From Collybia mongolica (taxonomy: Eukaryota > Basidiomycota > Agaricomycetes > Agaricales > Clitocybaceae), in NCBI GenBank assembly GCA_013420905.1, contig JAAXNY010000004.1, forward strand, positions 496,001-560,000: a DNA stretch of 64,000 nucleotides, read 5' to 3'. Of the stretch, positions 44,501 to 55,600 are shown one piece after another (positions within the stretch are counted from its first letter, which is position 1; every line of letters starts with the position of its first letter). The position numbers were made by a program, and so were the translations under genes. The notes below the pieces were generated by a model. That model was not told the origin of the DNA. It made no database searches and worked only from the letters and a program-made list of their open reading frames with translations.

Positions 44501-45658
44501 GGTGAAGCCCGCGAGGCCCGCCTTGGGGTGCGACCCCCGCCCCACGGCGCCCTCGTCGCGGATCTCCCCGCCGGACCCGGTAGAGGCCCCCGGGTAGGGC
44601 GATACCGCTGTCGGGTGGTTGTGCGTCTCTACCTTTATGAGAATCGGCATATCCTCCTCCTTCGCCTGATACAGATACTTCACGCCCGGATTCGGCCCCT
44701 CCTCCGCGCCCTGCGCCACCACGCCAAAGCGCGGCGCCCTGCTCCCCGCCAGCACCGCCGCGTTATCCGAATACGCCGAGATCGTGCCCGTCCCATTGAG
44801 CTTCTCAGTATTGCGGATCATCTGGAAGAGTGACATATCGCACGGCACGCCGTCGATCGTCCACGCGGCGTTGAAGATCTTGTGGCGGCAGTGCTCCGAG
44901 TTGACCTGCGCGAACATGAACAGCTCCGCGTCGGTCGGGCTGCGGTCGATCGGCGCGGGCCCTGCGACGTACGCGTCCACGAGGTACGCGATCTCGTCCG
45001 CCGCGAGCGCGAGGCCTAATTCAGTGTTCGCCGCTGCGAGCTGCGCGTGCGCGTCCCCCCGTGCACGCGCGAGGTCGACGGTGCGCAGCGGGCGCGGGGC
45101 GCCGTGCGCGAAGATGACGCCCTCGTTTGGGGGCGTGAGTTGGGCGGTCTGCGTCATGCGGTCGTGCAGGAGGTGCGCGATCTTGCCGAGTGCGGTGCTG
45201 TCGAGGGTGGTGGTGGTGGTGGTGGTGGTGGTGGTGGTGAGGACAAACGCGGCGCCGCGCTCGAGGCGCTCGATGTGCGTGGCGAGGTTACATAGCGCGG
45301 CGATGTCGGTGGCTTTGCTGGACCAGGGGGATACGGACCCCGGGCGGGGGAGGACGAAGACGGTGGTGGCGGCGTTGGTGCTGGTGCTGGTGTGGGTGTG
45401 GGCTTTGGCTTGGTTGATGTGTGCTGTGGTGTGCGGGTGCGTGATGTCGTCGCCGTACGCGAGGAGCCTGGTGAGGGCGCGGCCTGCTGCAGACGAAGTA
45501 TCGGCGAGCTCTGCCTCTGCGTCGTTGGTCGTGCCCTTGACGAGGTGGATCCATACTGCGTCTACGGATATGATTTGTGGAATAATGCTCTGGACGGCCT
45601 TGAGCAGCGCCTCGCGCTTGGGCGCTGAGATCGAAGACGATCCTGGTAAGATAAGCAT
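41519..45658 (-). CDS. ADE6: Phosphoribosylformylglycinamidine synthase
   Basis: Fourth step of de novo purine synthesis: FGAR + ATP + Gln to FGAM. One uninterrupted 1379-codon frame, the usual length of eukaryotic single-chain PurL. N-terminal PurS-like part; FGAM synthetase half with QVNSEHCRHKIFNA and the loop VKVETHNHP (written KVETHNHPTAVSPYPGASTG); second half with GVGIPVGKDSMSMS; C-terminal glutaminase with KVAILREQGVNG, the nucleophile region LAVCNGCQF and LMPHPERVV. A polythreonine run near residue 145 is coded by a (GGT)n/(ACC)n tract at 45208-45240 in a poorly conserved spot. GC-rich third positions create long antisense ORFs that are not genes. Cytosolic. The start is the first ATG (MLILPGSSS). 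Confidence 0.96.
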   Translation of the reverse strand: MLILPGSSSISAPKREALLKAVQSIIPQIISVDAVWIHLVKGTTNDAEAELADTSSAAGRALTRLLAYGDDITHPHTTAHINQAKAHTHTSTSTNAATTVFVLPRPGSVSPWSSKATDIAALCNLATHIERLERGAAFVLTTTTTTTTTTTLDSTALGKIAHLLHDRMTQTAQLTPPNEGVIFAHGAPRPLRTVDLARARGDAHAQLAAANTELGLALAADEIAYLVDAYVAGPAPIDRSPTDAELFMFAQVNSEHCRHKIFNAAWTIDGVPCDMSLFQMIRNTEKLNGTGTISAYSDNAAVLAGSRAPRFGVVAQGAEEGPNPGVKYLYQAKEEDMPILIKVETHNHPTAVSPYPGASTGSGGEIRDEGAVGRGSHPKAGLAGFTVSNLLIPGYEQPWETDFGRPAHIASALDIMVEGPLGASAFNNEFGRPALTGYFRTFSESVAVTGDGTEREVRGYHKPIMIAGGYGNVRPQFAHKSKINAGAKIVVLGGPGLLIGLGGGAASSQASGAGSAELDFASVQRDNAEMQRRCQQVINACVGLDAESPIESIHDVGAGGLSNALPELVHDSDLGATFEIRDVLVADASMSPMEIWCNESQERYVLAVSSDKIQVFEEIARRERCPFSVVGVATAAEDLVVTDRLFKQDVIRLKMSTLFGKPPKMARADTTRRIAPIPFDVTLSKYLPNTAAGTAEAFSAAVHRVLRLPSVGSKAFLITIGDRSITGLVTRDQMVGPWQVPVADVAVTRSSYGFDVVCGEAMAMGERTPVALLNPAASARMAIAESLLNLTAAAIGDLGRVKLSANWMCAAGKAGEGAALYEAVQAVGMELCPALGVGIPVGKDSMSMSMKWTEKAGGEEKEVSAPLSLIVTAFSRVEDVGATWTPQLRTDVNEPTSLVFFDLAGGKKRLGGSALAQVFKEVGAEAPDVESPAVLRAFLHGCQVAKRSHPGLVLAYHDRSDGGMFTTVAEMCFAGRVGAELSFNYLHSSQSPIATLFNEELGAVMQVRQSQLGQLLAIFANAGFPEDGVRVIGTVNDAVEDQDITIVHGPGPIFSMGRAELQAIWAETSFQMQLLRDDPACAKEEFALIKDASNTGLFYDLTFSYSPARDLFRRPKVAILREQGVNGQVEMAWAFAAAGFDAVDVHMSEIMSGAVQLSAFQGMAACGGFSYGDVLGAGKGWAHSILLNARARAEFVAFFERETTFALAVCNGCQFLSHLREIVPGARDWPDFKPNRAERFEARVAMVEVVESAATRASVFLRDMAGSKLPVVVAHGEGRVAFGGGAEHERRFGAQGLMAVRYVDARGEPTEVYPLNPNGSPGGLTGVQTPDGRVLALMPHPERVVTLESNSWYPPGFADSWKGTGPWFRLFQSARQWCN
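45208..45240 (-). repeat. Trinucleotide tract coding polythreonine in ADE6
   Basis: GTG/GGT repeats on the plus strand, ACC/ACA on the coding strand, encode about 12 Thr in a loop of the FGAM synthase. Length is likely variable between strains. Confidence 0.85.
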
Positions 45659-47422
45659 TACCGCTAATCCGCCCCCCCCTCAAAAATCAGATCCACAGCA
45701 GAAATGGGAAGAATTTCAACGCACTTGAGTGTTTTTGTTTTCGTTTTCGAGCTGCAACGCTCTCGCTGAAAGTAAAAAAGTAAAGAGAAAGTCACGAATT
45801 TAAGCCCGTCCCTTGTCAATGAAATCAAAAAACAACCCGGAGTATCAATCAAAAAAGGACCCGGGTTTCTCAAAAAAAATTTCACTCGGAGGATCCGGCG
45901 GGTCACGCGTCACGTGTTGCTAACGCGTCGCGTGGACGTTGAAAAAAAAAATGAAATCCTTGCCTTGTACCACCACACCCTGCGATATCCGGAGGAGCCC
46001 CTGTGCGAGGCTCGTGCAGGTGTACGCCCAGACGCTAAGCTCCAGGATCAGCAAGGACTTGGAAAAACGGCAGAGTTTGACAGGTTAACGCGCTCTGACA
46101 CGACCCGTGCTAAACTAGAACGCTGGGTACTCCGGGGTAGGTACGACACTATATGTAGGTGAGTGATGCACGATGTTTAACTTGGGGCTGCTCTGGCCAC
46201 TCTGGATTAGGCGTCAGCCAACCCCTCCCCGCTGTTGGCTTGTTGTTCAACATTTTATCCCTTGCCCTTTGCCCTTTGCCCATGAACGTGAACCCGCGTG
46301 TGATGGGTGGTGCTGAGTACGACGGTCAAACGATCCAATGTGAGCGCAGAGTGCAGTACTGAGCACTGGCACATGCTGATCCTCTCGCTCGTACATACGT
46401 GCCCGGAATCGTAGTACACACTCGACCTCGCCCTCTCCCTCCCTCGCCTTCGACGCCAGGCACACAGGAGATTCACAACCACAGACCAGGGTTCTGGCAG
46501 GTTTCCCCCCCAAAAGTGACACCGAAACCCCGGGTACTCCATATGGTACCTGGGGTTTCATGTCTCGCCAAGGACAAGGCGCGATGTAATCTAATCTAAT
46601 CCAATCTAACCGGCAGGATCTTATCGTCATCGATGATGTCATGCATGAGATGGGATTTTAGACGCGCGAGGCCTCGATGCGGTTATTAGTAACCGCATTT
46701 CAACGCAGGAACAGGGAGGTTTGGTTCGTTTAGTTTAGTATCAATCAATCAGCACGACGTGGCTCACTCCCACAAGTGGGTGGGATATACCCTGTTCGAC
46801 GGGAATGAGGGCTTCTAACCCAACGGCGCTCGCACAACTGTAGGGCAGCAACCAAGCCCGCTCCAACACCACAACCCGTTGGGCAGCGTTTTTTATCTAG
46901 TTCCTCGCATAGAACTGGTCACGTTCTCGATTGTTGGGGCGAGGATAGCCTCACTCTACGTAGAACAGGTCAACCATATTGTGCGCGCCTTTTGATGAGA
47001 TCTTCTGCGTGCGCAGTTTGGGTAATGATAGTGTAGTTCAATGCCTGTGTGCAGTATTTATGATTTTTGACGCCATCAACAGGATTTTGGTCATAGGACT
47101 CGGAATATATATATATATATATTTTTTTCGAAAATCGGAGTATTCAACAGCCTGTACACCGGACGTGCCCCCAACTTCAACTTTTGAAATACGATCGGAC
47201 GAAGCCCTACCTAGCACTGTCGGGGCACGTGGTGATTAGCTGTGAGGGTTGTCTTTACGGGCGAACTTGAAGGCTGCATTTTGATAATTGGCTGTGGCAT
47301 TACTAATTAACAAGATCACCAAACGGGTTTGAAGATATACTTAGCCACTTCAGAACGAGGCCTCAATGAAGGTCGGTGTTTCCTTCATGACCTCGATCAT
47401 CGCGGAAATAGTGTTCTGATTT
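45659..47422. other. Gene-poor region upstream of ADE6
   Basis: The first 250 bp should contain the ADE6 promoter. I see no TGACTC (Gcn4/Bas1-type) site; a CACGTG E-box lies at about 45913 in GCGTCACGTGTTGC. An (AT)n run is at about 47107-47121. No ORF shows a family. Confidence 0.4.
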
Positions 47423-47983
47423 AGCGACGGTCAAAGTAGACGATCCAGCGGTGATTCGGGTTTTTCCAATTGAACTTCGATTCAGTCACGATTCATGCGG
47501 TTAGATCGACGGTGAATCGTTCTCAGCTTTGACCGCTATGTTTCTGGAGGCAATTTAAATGGACGTTTTAGATGTACTCTTCAATTGATGTCTTTGTAGC
47601 TGAGGCCTCTTTCTTCCCAGTGGGGTTTCGGGTTGCTGCGGCCTTCTTCATTGGGATCACCACAGGAGATATCTCCCATTTAAAAGAAGGATCATTTTGT
47701 TTTTCTTTAGTTGAACGAGAGGTAATGCACGTGGTTTTACGTGAGGAGGCCATGCTGGTTGTTGAGAGGATCAAAAAACATCAGTCTATTTAATAATAAA
47801 AATTATTTTAATCAAGTTGTTATTTTCTATGCTATATCATGTTAAGACCTTGGGTACGTAGGTAAAAGTGTACGAGATGGCGATTCATGAGATTCCCACG
47901 ATTGAACGACGATTCAAGACACGACGATTCAATCTCGAATCGCAACTTAAATCGTCGTTGGATCGCCTACTCTGACCGTTACT
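47423..47983. mobile_element. Small inverted-repeat (MITE-like) element
   Basis: The left end (from 47423, AGCGACGGTCAAAGTAGACG) and the reverse complement of the right end (to 47983, AGTAACGGTCAGAGTAGGCG) match over about 28 bp with few mismatches and continue into GATCCARCG. The interior has many CGATTC motifs. A 68-codon minus ORF inside (SRSTKEKQNDPSFKWEISP) might be a fragment of a larger transposase. No target-site duplication could be fixed, so the superfamily is open. Confidence 0.6.
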
Positions 47984-48548
47984 ATTGATATAATAGGGTC
48001 GTTTTGAAGATCTATGGATGTAGGTGGGCGTGCGGGTCGGAACATTGTCCATGTCCGAATAGAACACGGGTCCTACAAGGTGTGAGAGATCTGACTACAG
48101 TTAACCCATAGGGATAAGATTCGGTACTTCGTAACACTGTTGTGCCGAAAGGTGCGAGCTCCCCAGAACTCTACTAGGTGCCAGATCAGTCTTTTCATCA
48201 ATATTTTTTAAGATTGATTAATATATATATAGAAACATCGTGGCAGCGGCATTGTTTGCCCCTCAAAGAAACGTGGCAAAAACAAAGTAGAAAAGGGTAG
48301 TTGCTATGCCAATGCACCTTTCTATTTTCTGACACGAGCCTTTAGACTACACAAAAAAAGGCTGGCACCGCCACGGTGAAAACCGTTCATACCAGTGTAA
48401 AACTCAAGTGAAACTGATTTAGGACGATTTAGGCTCATATGGGATTCCATGATGGACTACTGCTTACGATCACCATCAAAGTTTTTGTAGATAAATACCT
48501 CTTCCTGAACCACCTAATCATTGTTTCCCTGAATCTGCGTCCAGCTCG
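47984..48548. other. Upstream region of the seven-TM gene
   Basis: AT-rich, no ORF. Likely promoter of the gene at 48549; no clear TATA box can be chosen from several TATATA runs (for example near 48223). Confidence 0.4.
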
Positions 48549-50051
48549 ATGTCACCCAATCAAACATCATTGCTCTCTGAATCTACGAAATTAACCGAAA
48601 TTGGAGAATACTTTTTAGCCGTGCTTGTGATGACAATCTCGTTCACACTCTTCTACGGTATAACTAATTATCTGCTCTTCAACAAAAAAAATTCATCTAT
48701 ACAAACCTTTGAACTTAGGGCTATTCATCCTCCTCTTTTCCCAAATCACCACTACATTTATGTGCGTCATCGTTCTATGTATTGAAATTAGATTACATGG
48801 TACTGACCGCCATAATAGTCAGAAAGGATTTGCGACACGAAGTCAAAGGTTGATGTTCCTTACAAGTGCTATTACCTTTCTATTCGCAACTGCTTTAGAG
48901 GGTGCTGTGATAGCACGGATTGTGGTGTTTGTACGCAGTATATTCTTCAGACATCAAGACATACCAGTGGCTGGCAAGCTGCAAGTATTATACGATGATA
49001 TGCGCCCATTCGATCTCATCTGTATGTGGATTAATTCGGTCCATGTGCGTGTCTGCAACGCCCAGTAAACATGGAAAGATGGCAAGCTGACCTTTTTATA
49101 CTGTATCTAGGTTATCATTAGTTATGGTATTGTTGTCTGGAGAGCATTCGTTCTCTTACAATACAGACAATGCCAGTGGTGGATAGTTCTGCCATTCCTT
49201 TTGTTGCTTGCGTCAGCCGGTTTGTGGCCATTTCCTTCCGCAATATTAATGTCCTCAAGTATTCGGTCCAAAGCCATGTATCTGGAACCCCTAATACACG
49301 TTGGAAAGGATTCTCAGGCGAAGATTTCAAACAATATCTTTGTAGTTGCCATTGGCCTATCTCTTGGAGCTAATATTTTATCCACTTCGTTTATTGGTTA
49401 CATATACTGGTAAGCCATTACTAGGATAATCATTCAATACTCTAACTATCCCAGGCTTCACAGAAAGGATATGGCAACCTGGTTCTCTGGTGAAAGACAA
49501 CGGCAAACACAAGGAGAGTGGGTCCTTGCTATACTTCTAGAATCAGGGATTGTGTTTTGTCTATTTCAAGTAATTTTCTCCAGCATTACTCTATGAAGCC
49601 TGGTTCACATATTTCTCACCCCAGATCGTTCTCTTTGTGCTCGAGTTTTTCTCGGGCAATAAGCCGGGAGATCTCTATGCAGAAAAAGTATTCAAAACCA
49701 TGTACTTCGGATTTGTGGTAAGTGCCCACCTTTTATTATACTTGTTTCTCCTTACTCATAGCATGCCATGCACAGGCTATTTACCCATCAGCCGTAATTG
49801 TACTGGTGAACAGCCATCGCACATTCGACCAAGTCTACTTCATGGAGACTTCACTGCTGCAGAATACCCCTGGTGGGGGTGCGATTGAGTCAGGAATAGT
49901 ACGGAGCATGTCGTTTGCATCAGCTCCTTCAGTTACTGGAATTAAATCACCAGCTAGAGGGACCAAGAAACAAGTAAATCTCCCAAGAACCTCGAGGGGC
50001 GAGGCGTACACAAGCAACGAAAGTTCTTGCAGTGAATCGCTGAATGGTTAA
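48549..50051 (+). CDS. Basidiomycete multi-pass membrane protein, copy 1
   Basis: Exons 48549-48657, 48719-49044, 49111-49409, 49455-49569, 49625-49717 and 49776-50051 give 405 aa. About seven hydrophobic segments: FLAVLVMTISFTLFYG, LFILLFSQITTTFMCVIVLC, LMFLTSAITFLFATALEGAV, VIISYGIVVWRAFVLL, WWIVLPFLLLLASAGLW, VVAIGLSLGANILSTSFIGY, VLAILLESGIVFCLFQ, IVLFVLEFF and AIYPSAVIVLVNS. The C-terminal tail is Ser/Gly-rich. This layout is common in agaric lineage-specific membrane proteins of unknown function, similar in style to DUF6533/DUF6534 proteins but not clearly one of them. A decayed second copy is at 57107-58892. A hAT-type element has inserted 23 bp after the stop codon. Confidence 0.8.
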
Positions 50052-50066
50052 GCACTTGGGTTTCCT

Positions 50067-50074
50067 AATAAATG
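50067..50074. repeat. Target-site duplication, left (1.66-kb element)
   Basis: AATAAATG, repeated exactly at 51737-51744 on the other side of the element. The paralogous empty site near 58980 reads AATAGATG once. Confidence 0.85.
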
Positions 50075-51736
50075 CAGTACTTCACACTCCCCCACATCCT
50101 GCAGAGGATTCCGATCGGAATCTGGAATTCCGACAGGAATCTGATCGGAATCCAGAGGAATGCAGGAAGATTTTGAAAAAGTTTTAAAACAGAAAATTCC
50201 TTTGAGGAATTCTGCAATATTCCACTCGGATTCCGCTCAGAACACAGAATTCTGATTGAAATCATCGGAATTCCACAGAATTTTGAGGAATTTCTTACAA
50301 AGTGTGGAAGAAGAAAATTCTCAAAGGAATTCCACAACATTCTGCTCGGATTCTGATCAGAATCATAAGCTTTAAGTCAAAACAGTCAATAAAGTCAACA
50401 GTATATCTAACATTTTGAAGTACTAAATTACTCTCTTTCAGCCTGTCTTTTTAAAATCTGTTGAGTATGATAAAAAAGCACTCTATAATTAATAGGATAA
50501 AACATGTATTATTACTAAATATAATACATATATGATAAGATAAATTTAATATAGGCGGGGCCCCCGCCCCCGCCCCCCCGTCGTCCTCGTCGGCCCCCGC
50601 GACATCGTCAGCGGCCTGCGCTTCAGCGGCGACGGCACTGGCCGCTCTACTTGCCGCTGTCCCCGTCCCCGCAGCCGCCGCCGCCGTCCTCGTGGTGGTG
50701 GTGGTCGTCTTTGTTGTAGTTGTTGTTGTTGTTGTCGCGCCGTTGTTGGTGCCGCCGCTGCCGCTGCTGTTGCCGTCGTTGCCGCAGGCCTCGTCGGCAC
50801 TGTTGCTGCTGTTGCTGTTGCTGTCTTCGTCGTTGTCGTTGTCATTGTCGTTGCCGCCTTCCTCACTATTGCTGTTGGCGGCCGTATCGTTTGTCTTGAG
50901 TTCCTGAAGTGGGGGGGAGGGGGACGTGCTGCATGGTGAGCGTGTGGGTGAGCGGCGGTGTATGACTCACCTGGTTCTGCCCCTCGGGGTGCCCTTTCCT
51001 CGTCGTCCCCTCGTTCCGCGTCCGTTTCTATCCTTCTCCCCACACCGTCTTGTGCGTCATCATGTTGACGTCGGTTGGCGTTCGATGCGTTGGCGTTGGC
51101 GGCGTGGGTGCGTTGGTGTTGGTGTCGGCATTGGCGGTTTGGTGGACGTCGTTGATGTGGTTGAAAAGAACCAACGAAGACGTGGCAACGGTAATGTGAC
51201 CGTTGCACGTGCCTTATAATCATGTGACCCAAGTCTGTTGACTTGAGGCCAGTGAGCCGGCAGCTAGAAATGTCCGCCTTGCCCAACGGTTATGAACGCC
51301 AAACATATTACGTAATTTTCGTGCCTGTACACGTTCGAACCTAGTCGGATGCAAATTTTTCACCGCCGTTATGTGATGTTATTAATAACAAATAGTATAT
51401 ATAATTTGTGTAAATAAAATTTATATTACTAATTTGATTAGTAATCAAACACGTGACCACAACGCGTCGTCACAACGCTCCGGCATTCCATCCAGGAATT
51501 CCGATAGAATTCCTGTGGACTCTGTCAGAATTTCAGTATTCTGAAGCCGGAATTCCTGTGGAATTTCATTCCGCTCGGATTCCGAGCGGAATCCGTTCGG
51601 AATTTTTATCTATTTTTACAGCCATTTTCTATTACTTCTGCAGCCAAAATTCCGACAGGAATCCGCTCGGATTCCTGTCAGAATTGAGGATTCCGCTCGG
51701 AATCCGCTGGAAGATGTGGGGGAGTGTAAAGACCTC
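50075..51736. mobile_element. Non-autonomous hAT-like element, 1.66 kb
   Basis: Flanked by the 8-bp direct repeat AATAAATG. Ends are imperfect inverted repeats sharing ACACTCCCCCACATC. Comparison with the seven-TM copy at 58.98 kb shows that the whole 1662 bp is an insertion. Both arms (50100-50360 and 51480-51720) are packed with GGAATTCC/GGAATCC-like motifs in both orientations, as subterminal transposase-binding repeats often are. The centre (50550-51290) is GC-rich triplet-repeat sequence with a 246-codon low-complexity minus ORF (Arg/Gln/Thr-rich). No transposase domain is visible, so it depends on a partner. The 8-bp duplication favours hAT; the ends are not identical to those of the neighbouring hAT at 52664. 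Confidence 0.82.
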
Positions 51737-51744
51737 AATAAATG
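51737..51744. repeat. Target-site duplication, right (1.66-kb element)
   Basis: AATAAATG, identical to 50067-50074. Confidence 0.85.
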
Positions 51745-52280
51745 TATTGTTTTGCAGAAGTTTCCACACTTACATCTGGCAACAGACACTACCCAATGGA
51801 TACTTCCATACTTTTAAGAAAAGGTGCAGATACATTGAATTATTGCGATCCGGAAACGAGCAAGGTCTGCTGTTTCTAGGTTGTATTGCCAGGTACCTTG
51901 AGTAAATATGTACATGGGGAGCTGTAAGACTCATCAGAATATCATAGGGGTCCATTCCATTGGTAAAAATAGATTATGAACCATCCATCCGTGGCGGCTG
52001 ACTGCCGAGGAATCCATATTTCCCATTAGGGAGAACATGGAAGCTGGCAATCCTGTGTCTCTCAACTAGGGTCCTGACTTTAGTGGGGAGTGAAAGGTGA
52101 AAGAGAAACGTCAATATTGGGGAGATTTTTGCGACCCTGTACCTCCCTCCCAACGTCATGTCTGCGAAGTGACTCACACTGGAAGGTACCTTTTTTAGCT
52201 TCTCTATGGATAGTTGTCAAACCTCTGTAAACATTTATTCTCAATTATCGGTCGCGTGGCGGAAAAACATACCATGCTTG
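51745..52280 (+). repeat. Duplicated 3' flank of the seven-TM gene, copy 1
   Basis: Aligns with 58985-59490: shared TACCCAATGGATACTTCCAT, AGAAAAGGTGCAGATAC, GAACATGGAAGCTGG and GTGAAAGAGAAAC. No ORF is conserved between the copies, so it is probably non-coding flank carried along in the duplication. Confidence 0.75.
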
Positions 52281-52663
52281 CCCATATGGCTGTTCATCTG
52301 ACATTCCCAGATAGTGGATGGGTAAGGGAAGGAGTGGATGTAAATGGCTCGGACCCAGGAGTGGGACAGTGGAGTTGAGGTATTGTCTCTGGGTGGGCGC
52401 CATTTCGCATTCTCTCTTGGCATGGTAACGGTCATCAAATATCACCTGGACGAGAAGTCAAGTGAGTTCGGAGTGCTTAAACCAGCCGGATAGTTTTACT
52501 GAACCCATAATAATAAAATAAAATTGAGAGGGCCGTTCTCTGCTGGTATATTTGGAGGGAATTTGATTGAACGAGCTCTCGTTCCCTGATCGCTGTGTCC
52601 TTGGCCACTCTCAGCTCCTCCCTGGAGCACGCCCCCGTGCCAAAGTGAAGGCGGCCTTGTAGC
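52281..52663. other. Sequence between the duplicated flank and the hAT transposon
   Basis: No gene-like ORF. The last bases (CCTTGTAG) form the left target-site duplication of the hAT at 52664. Confidence 0.4.
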
Positions 52664-55600
52664 AGTGTTGGGTGAAGGGGTGAAGGCCTTCAGATCGGTT
52701 GCCCTTCAGAAGGGCTTAAGCGAACCCTTCAAATGGTAGGAATTTTGTGAAGGGCTTCACATACCACGTGACTTTTATATACCCGTGATGTTCGGTAGAG
52801 CTGTAAATGGAAAAAAATTCCCAACGACGCATACCCTGGTCCCGTAGATGGTACCTCAATGACAGCCCCTTTGGGATCACTTCCATCGCGGTGAGAAGCA
52901 AAATGGAACACATTTCATACATACTGTAAAGGCTGTGTAATTCATTATCAGCTCCTGCAAGACAATTCTGATGAAGAACTTGATGCGGCATCCCAATTCA
53001 AGGCAAACCAAAAGAAGTTCCAGGAAGGTAAGTAACCAGCTTGTGAGAACATAATACAGGCATGACTGATCCTGGAAATAAAGCCTGTACAGCTGCTGGA
53101 AGTATACGAGGCGAGAAAACAGCATTTATTGCTCACATTCTGGGGAGCCGTGGTATTGAGTCATGTGCCCATGCTTCGGATGCAGCAAAGGCGGAAGCGG
53201 CAAGACAAAGATCAGGAATAGCCAACACAATTATAGAAGCTGGCCCTTCAACTCAGAAACGGCCCCAGTCAGACTCAGTACCACATCCAACACAGAAGAA
53301 ATTGAAGCAGGCACCATTAAAGACTTTCCGTGGTGTCGATATGCCTTTCAGCAAAGAAGAGACAGGCGCAGTCCAAGCACAGGTTCTTCAAGCTGTTGTC
53401 TCAGCTAATCTGTCTTTCAGGGCAATGGAGAACCCTGAGATGCTCAAGCTCTTCGGCATGCTTTGAACTGCTGCTCCCAAAATAATACCATTGAGAAAGG
53501 TGATTGGTGGTTGGTTACTTGATGAAGCTGCTTCTGTTGTTAATGCTAGCATGCATAAGACCCTTCATGGAAGGGAGGTTGGAGTTGTGTATGTTTCTGC
53601 TGCATTTTGAGATAGCTTGATCACTAAACATGTTCTGTAGAGCTGATGGATGGAGATCATTGACAAAAGATGCAGTTGACAGTGTTTGTGTCAATGTCGA
53701 TTTCACAGTGAGTACTTCCGAAAAGTGTGGAAAGTACCCACTGAGCCACTCACCTTTTATTTTAGTCACACACACTTGAACTAATACTTTCAACTGTGAA
53801 AGATAAAACCGGCCCTGGACAATGTCTACAATTCAAAGACATCATTGATCGTATTGAGAAGAAGTATGGATGTACTGTCATCTACCTCTCAACTGATGTG
53901 GATGGAGGTAGTAACAAGGGTCACAAGCTGCTTGGGAAGAAACAGCCATATCTAATTGTTCCATCATGTTGGGCTCACCAGGTACTGCACCTTCTCTCTC
54001 ATACATCTTTTGTAGGTGTCCTGAACTCTGAAATTAGTTCCAGTTACTTCTGGGTGATTATTTTGTTGTTTCGCCCTATGCTGTTGAGGTTGGGGCATCT
54101 GCAACAGTATTGATTGGGTGGATCAACAACCATGGAAAGGTTCATGTGATTTTTGACAAAGCACAGTGCCAAATCAGCAAGGACAGAAATGGGGGGCATG
54201 TTCAAGTTCTGTCCTATCTTGTGGCAAACATGACTCGATGGATAACACACTTTATTGCCTTTGCTCGCCTCAGCTCGCTTAAAGGACCATTACAGCTTGT
54301 GGTGATTATGCATCGTGAAGCTATTATTGCAGCACAAGTTGGAGCTGCAAAGTACACAGAGAAGGCTCAGCTAATGGAACAAGCAGTTAAATGCTGTGAT
54401 TTAATTGGAAGTCATGAGTTCTGGGTAGGTTTGGAGACTGTCATTGGGGATATTGAGCCGATCTGTTATGGGACAAACATCAACCAAAGTGATTCCACAC
54501 GAGCCGACCAGGTTTTACTCACATTAGCAGGGATGTTTCTACGTTTCGATGACCACCCTGAGCCTGAAATTGCAACTGGTATGGTTGAACGGCTTGAGAA
54601 ACAATGGAAGGCCTGCGATCAGCCTTTATTTATATTGGCACTGATTCTGAACCCATACAAGGGGCTGTCACGCTTTGGGTCTCATGCAAACCTCAATTAT
54701 TTCAAATGTAACAATCTCCTCCTTTCAGTATGTTCTCTTTTGCCTGGCTTCCAGCAGTTAATAAAATTTAACTAGCTGTACCGGCATATGAAAGCCCATC
54801 CTTCAAACGGTGACACAGCTGAGATGAAAGGTGCAAAAGAACAAATGGTTTCCAAGGCATTCATGCAATACCTTTCTGGAGCACGGCCATTTGCTGATTG
54901 GGAAGCTGAACATGAAGTCTTTGCAGGATTTATGGTATGTATCTCTATGCAAACATAATAGCACCAGTATTTTAATCATGTTGTTTACCAGGGAAAAGAT
55001 CCCATAGCTGTTTGGAAGGCTTTTGAGGGATCAGCTGATGTGCAGGAGCTGGCATCATTTGCAATCACACTCCTTACAATTGTAGTGAACCAAGCAGGCT
55101 GTGAACAGCTGTTCTCAGACTTAAAGATCAAGCAGACCCAGTGGCAATATCGTCTAGGATTGAAGAAACTCGAGAAGATGACCATGGTATTGTCATTTCT
55201 ACTGAACATGTGTAATATATACTTATAATTTTGACTCAGATTAGGACTAATATTGCTACAGAACATAAAAAACTCGGTCTCCTTGAAAAGCGTGGCAAGC
55301 GAAAGAACCATCATTCAGTTGCAGCTCTCTTGGATGTCCCACAGTATAGTGATCTCCTAGAAGACCTTAATGATGAGGATGATACTGAAAGGGGTCAAGG
55401 GTTGGTTACAACTGAGGCAGGATGGAGGACTGAGATGGCAAAATGGGTTGGTGGTCAATGAGATACTGATAATGTGTCTGATGCAGGTTCTGAACCTGAT
55501 GATGATCTCCCTGTTGTGCCAACCCCTCGTATCCCAGCTCTGTGTGGTACAAAATGGGCCCCCTGCACCCTTCGGACACTGTTTGAAGGTGAGGTCATTG

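Noticed and set aside
47875..47975. Possible CRISPR-like array from repeated CGATTC words
   Set aside because: Repeats are short, irregular and palindromic inside an inverted-repeat element in a eukaryotic genome.
50546..51286. 246-codon minus ORF in the 1.66-kb element
   Set aside because: Low-complexity triplet repeats; all frames here are open and no domain or transposase motif is present.
51325..51350. tRNA T-arm-like GTTCGAACC
   Set aside because: No acceptor, D or anticodon arm can be built around it.
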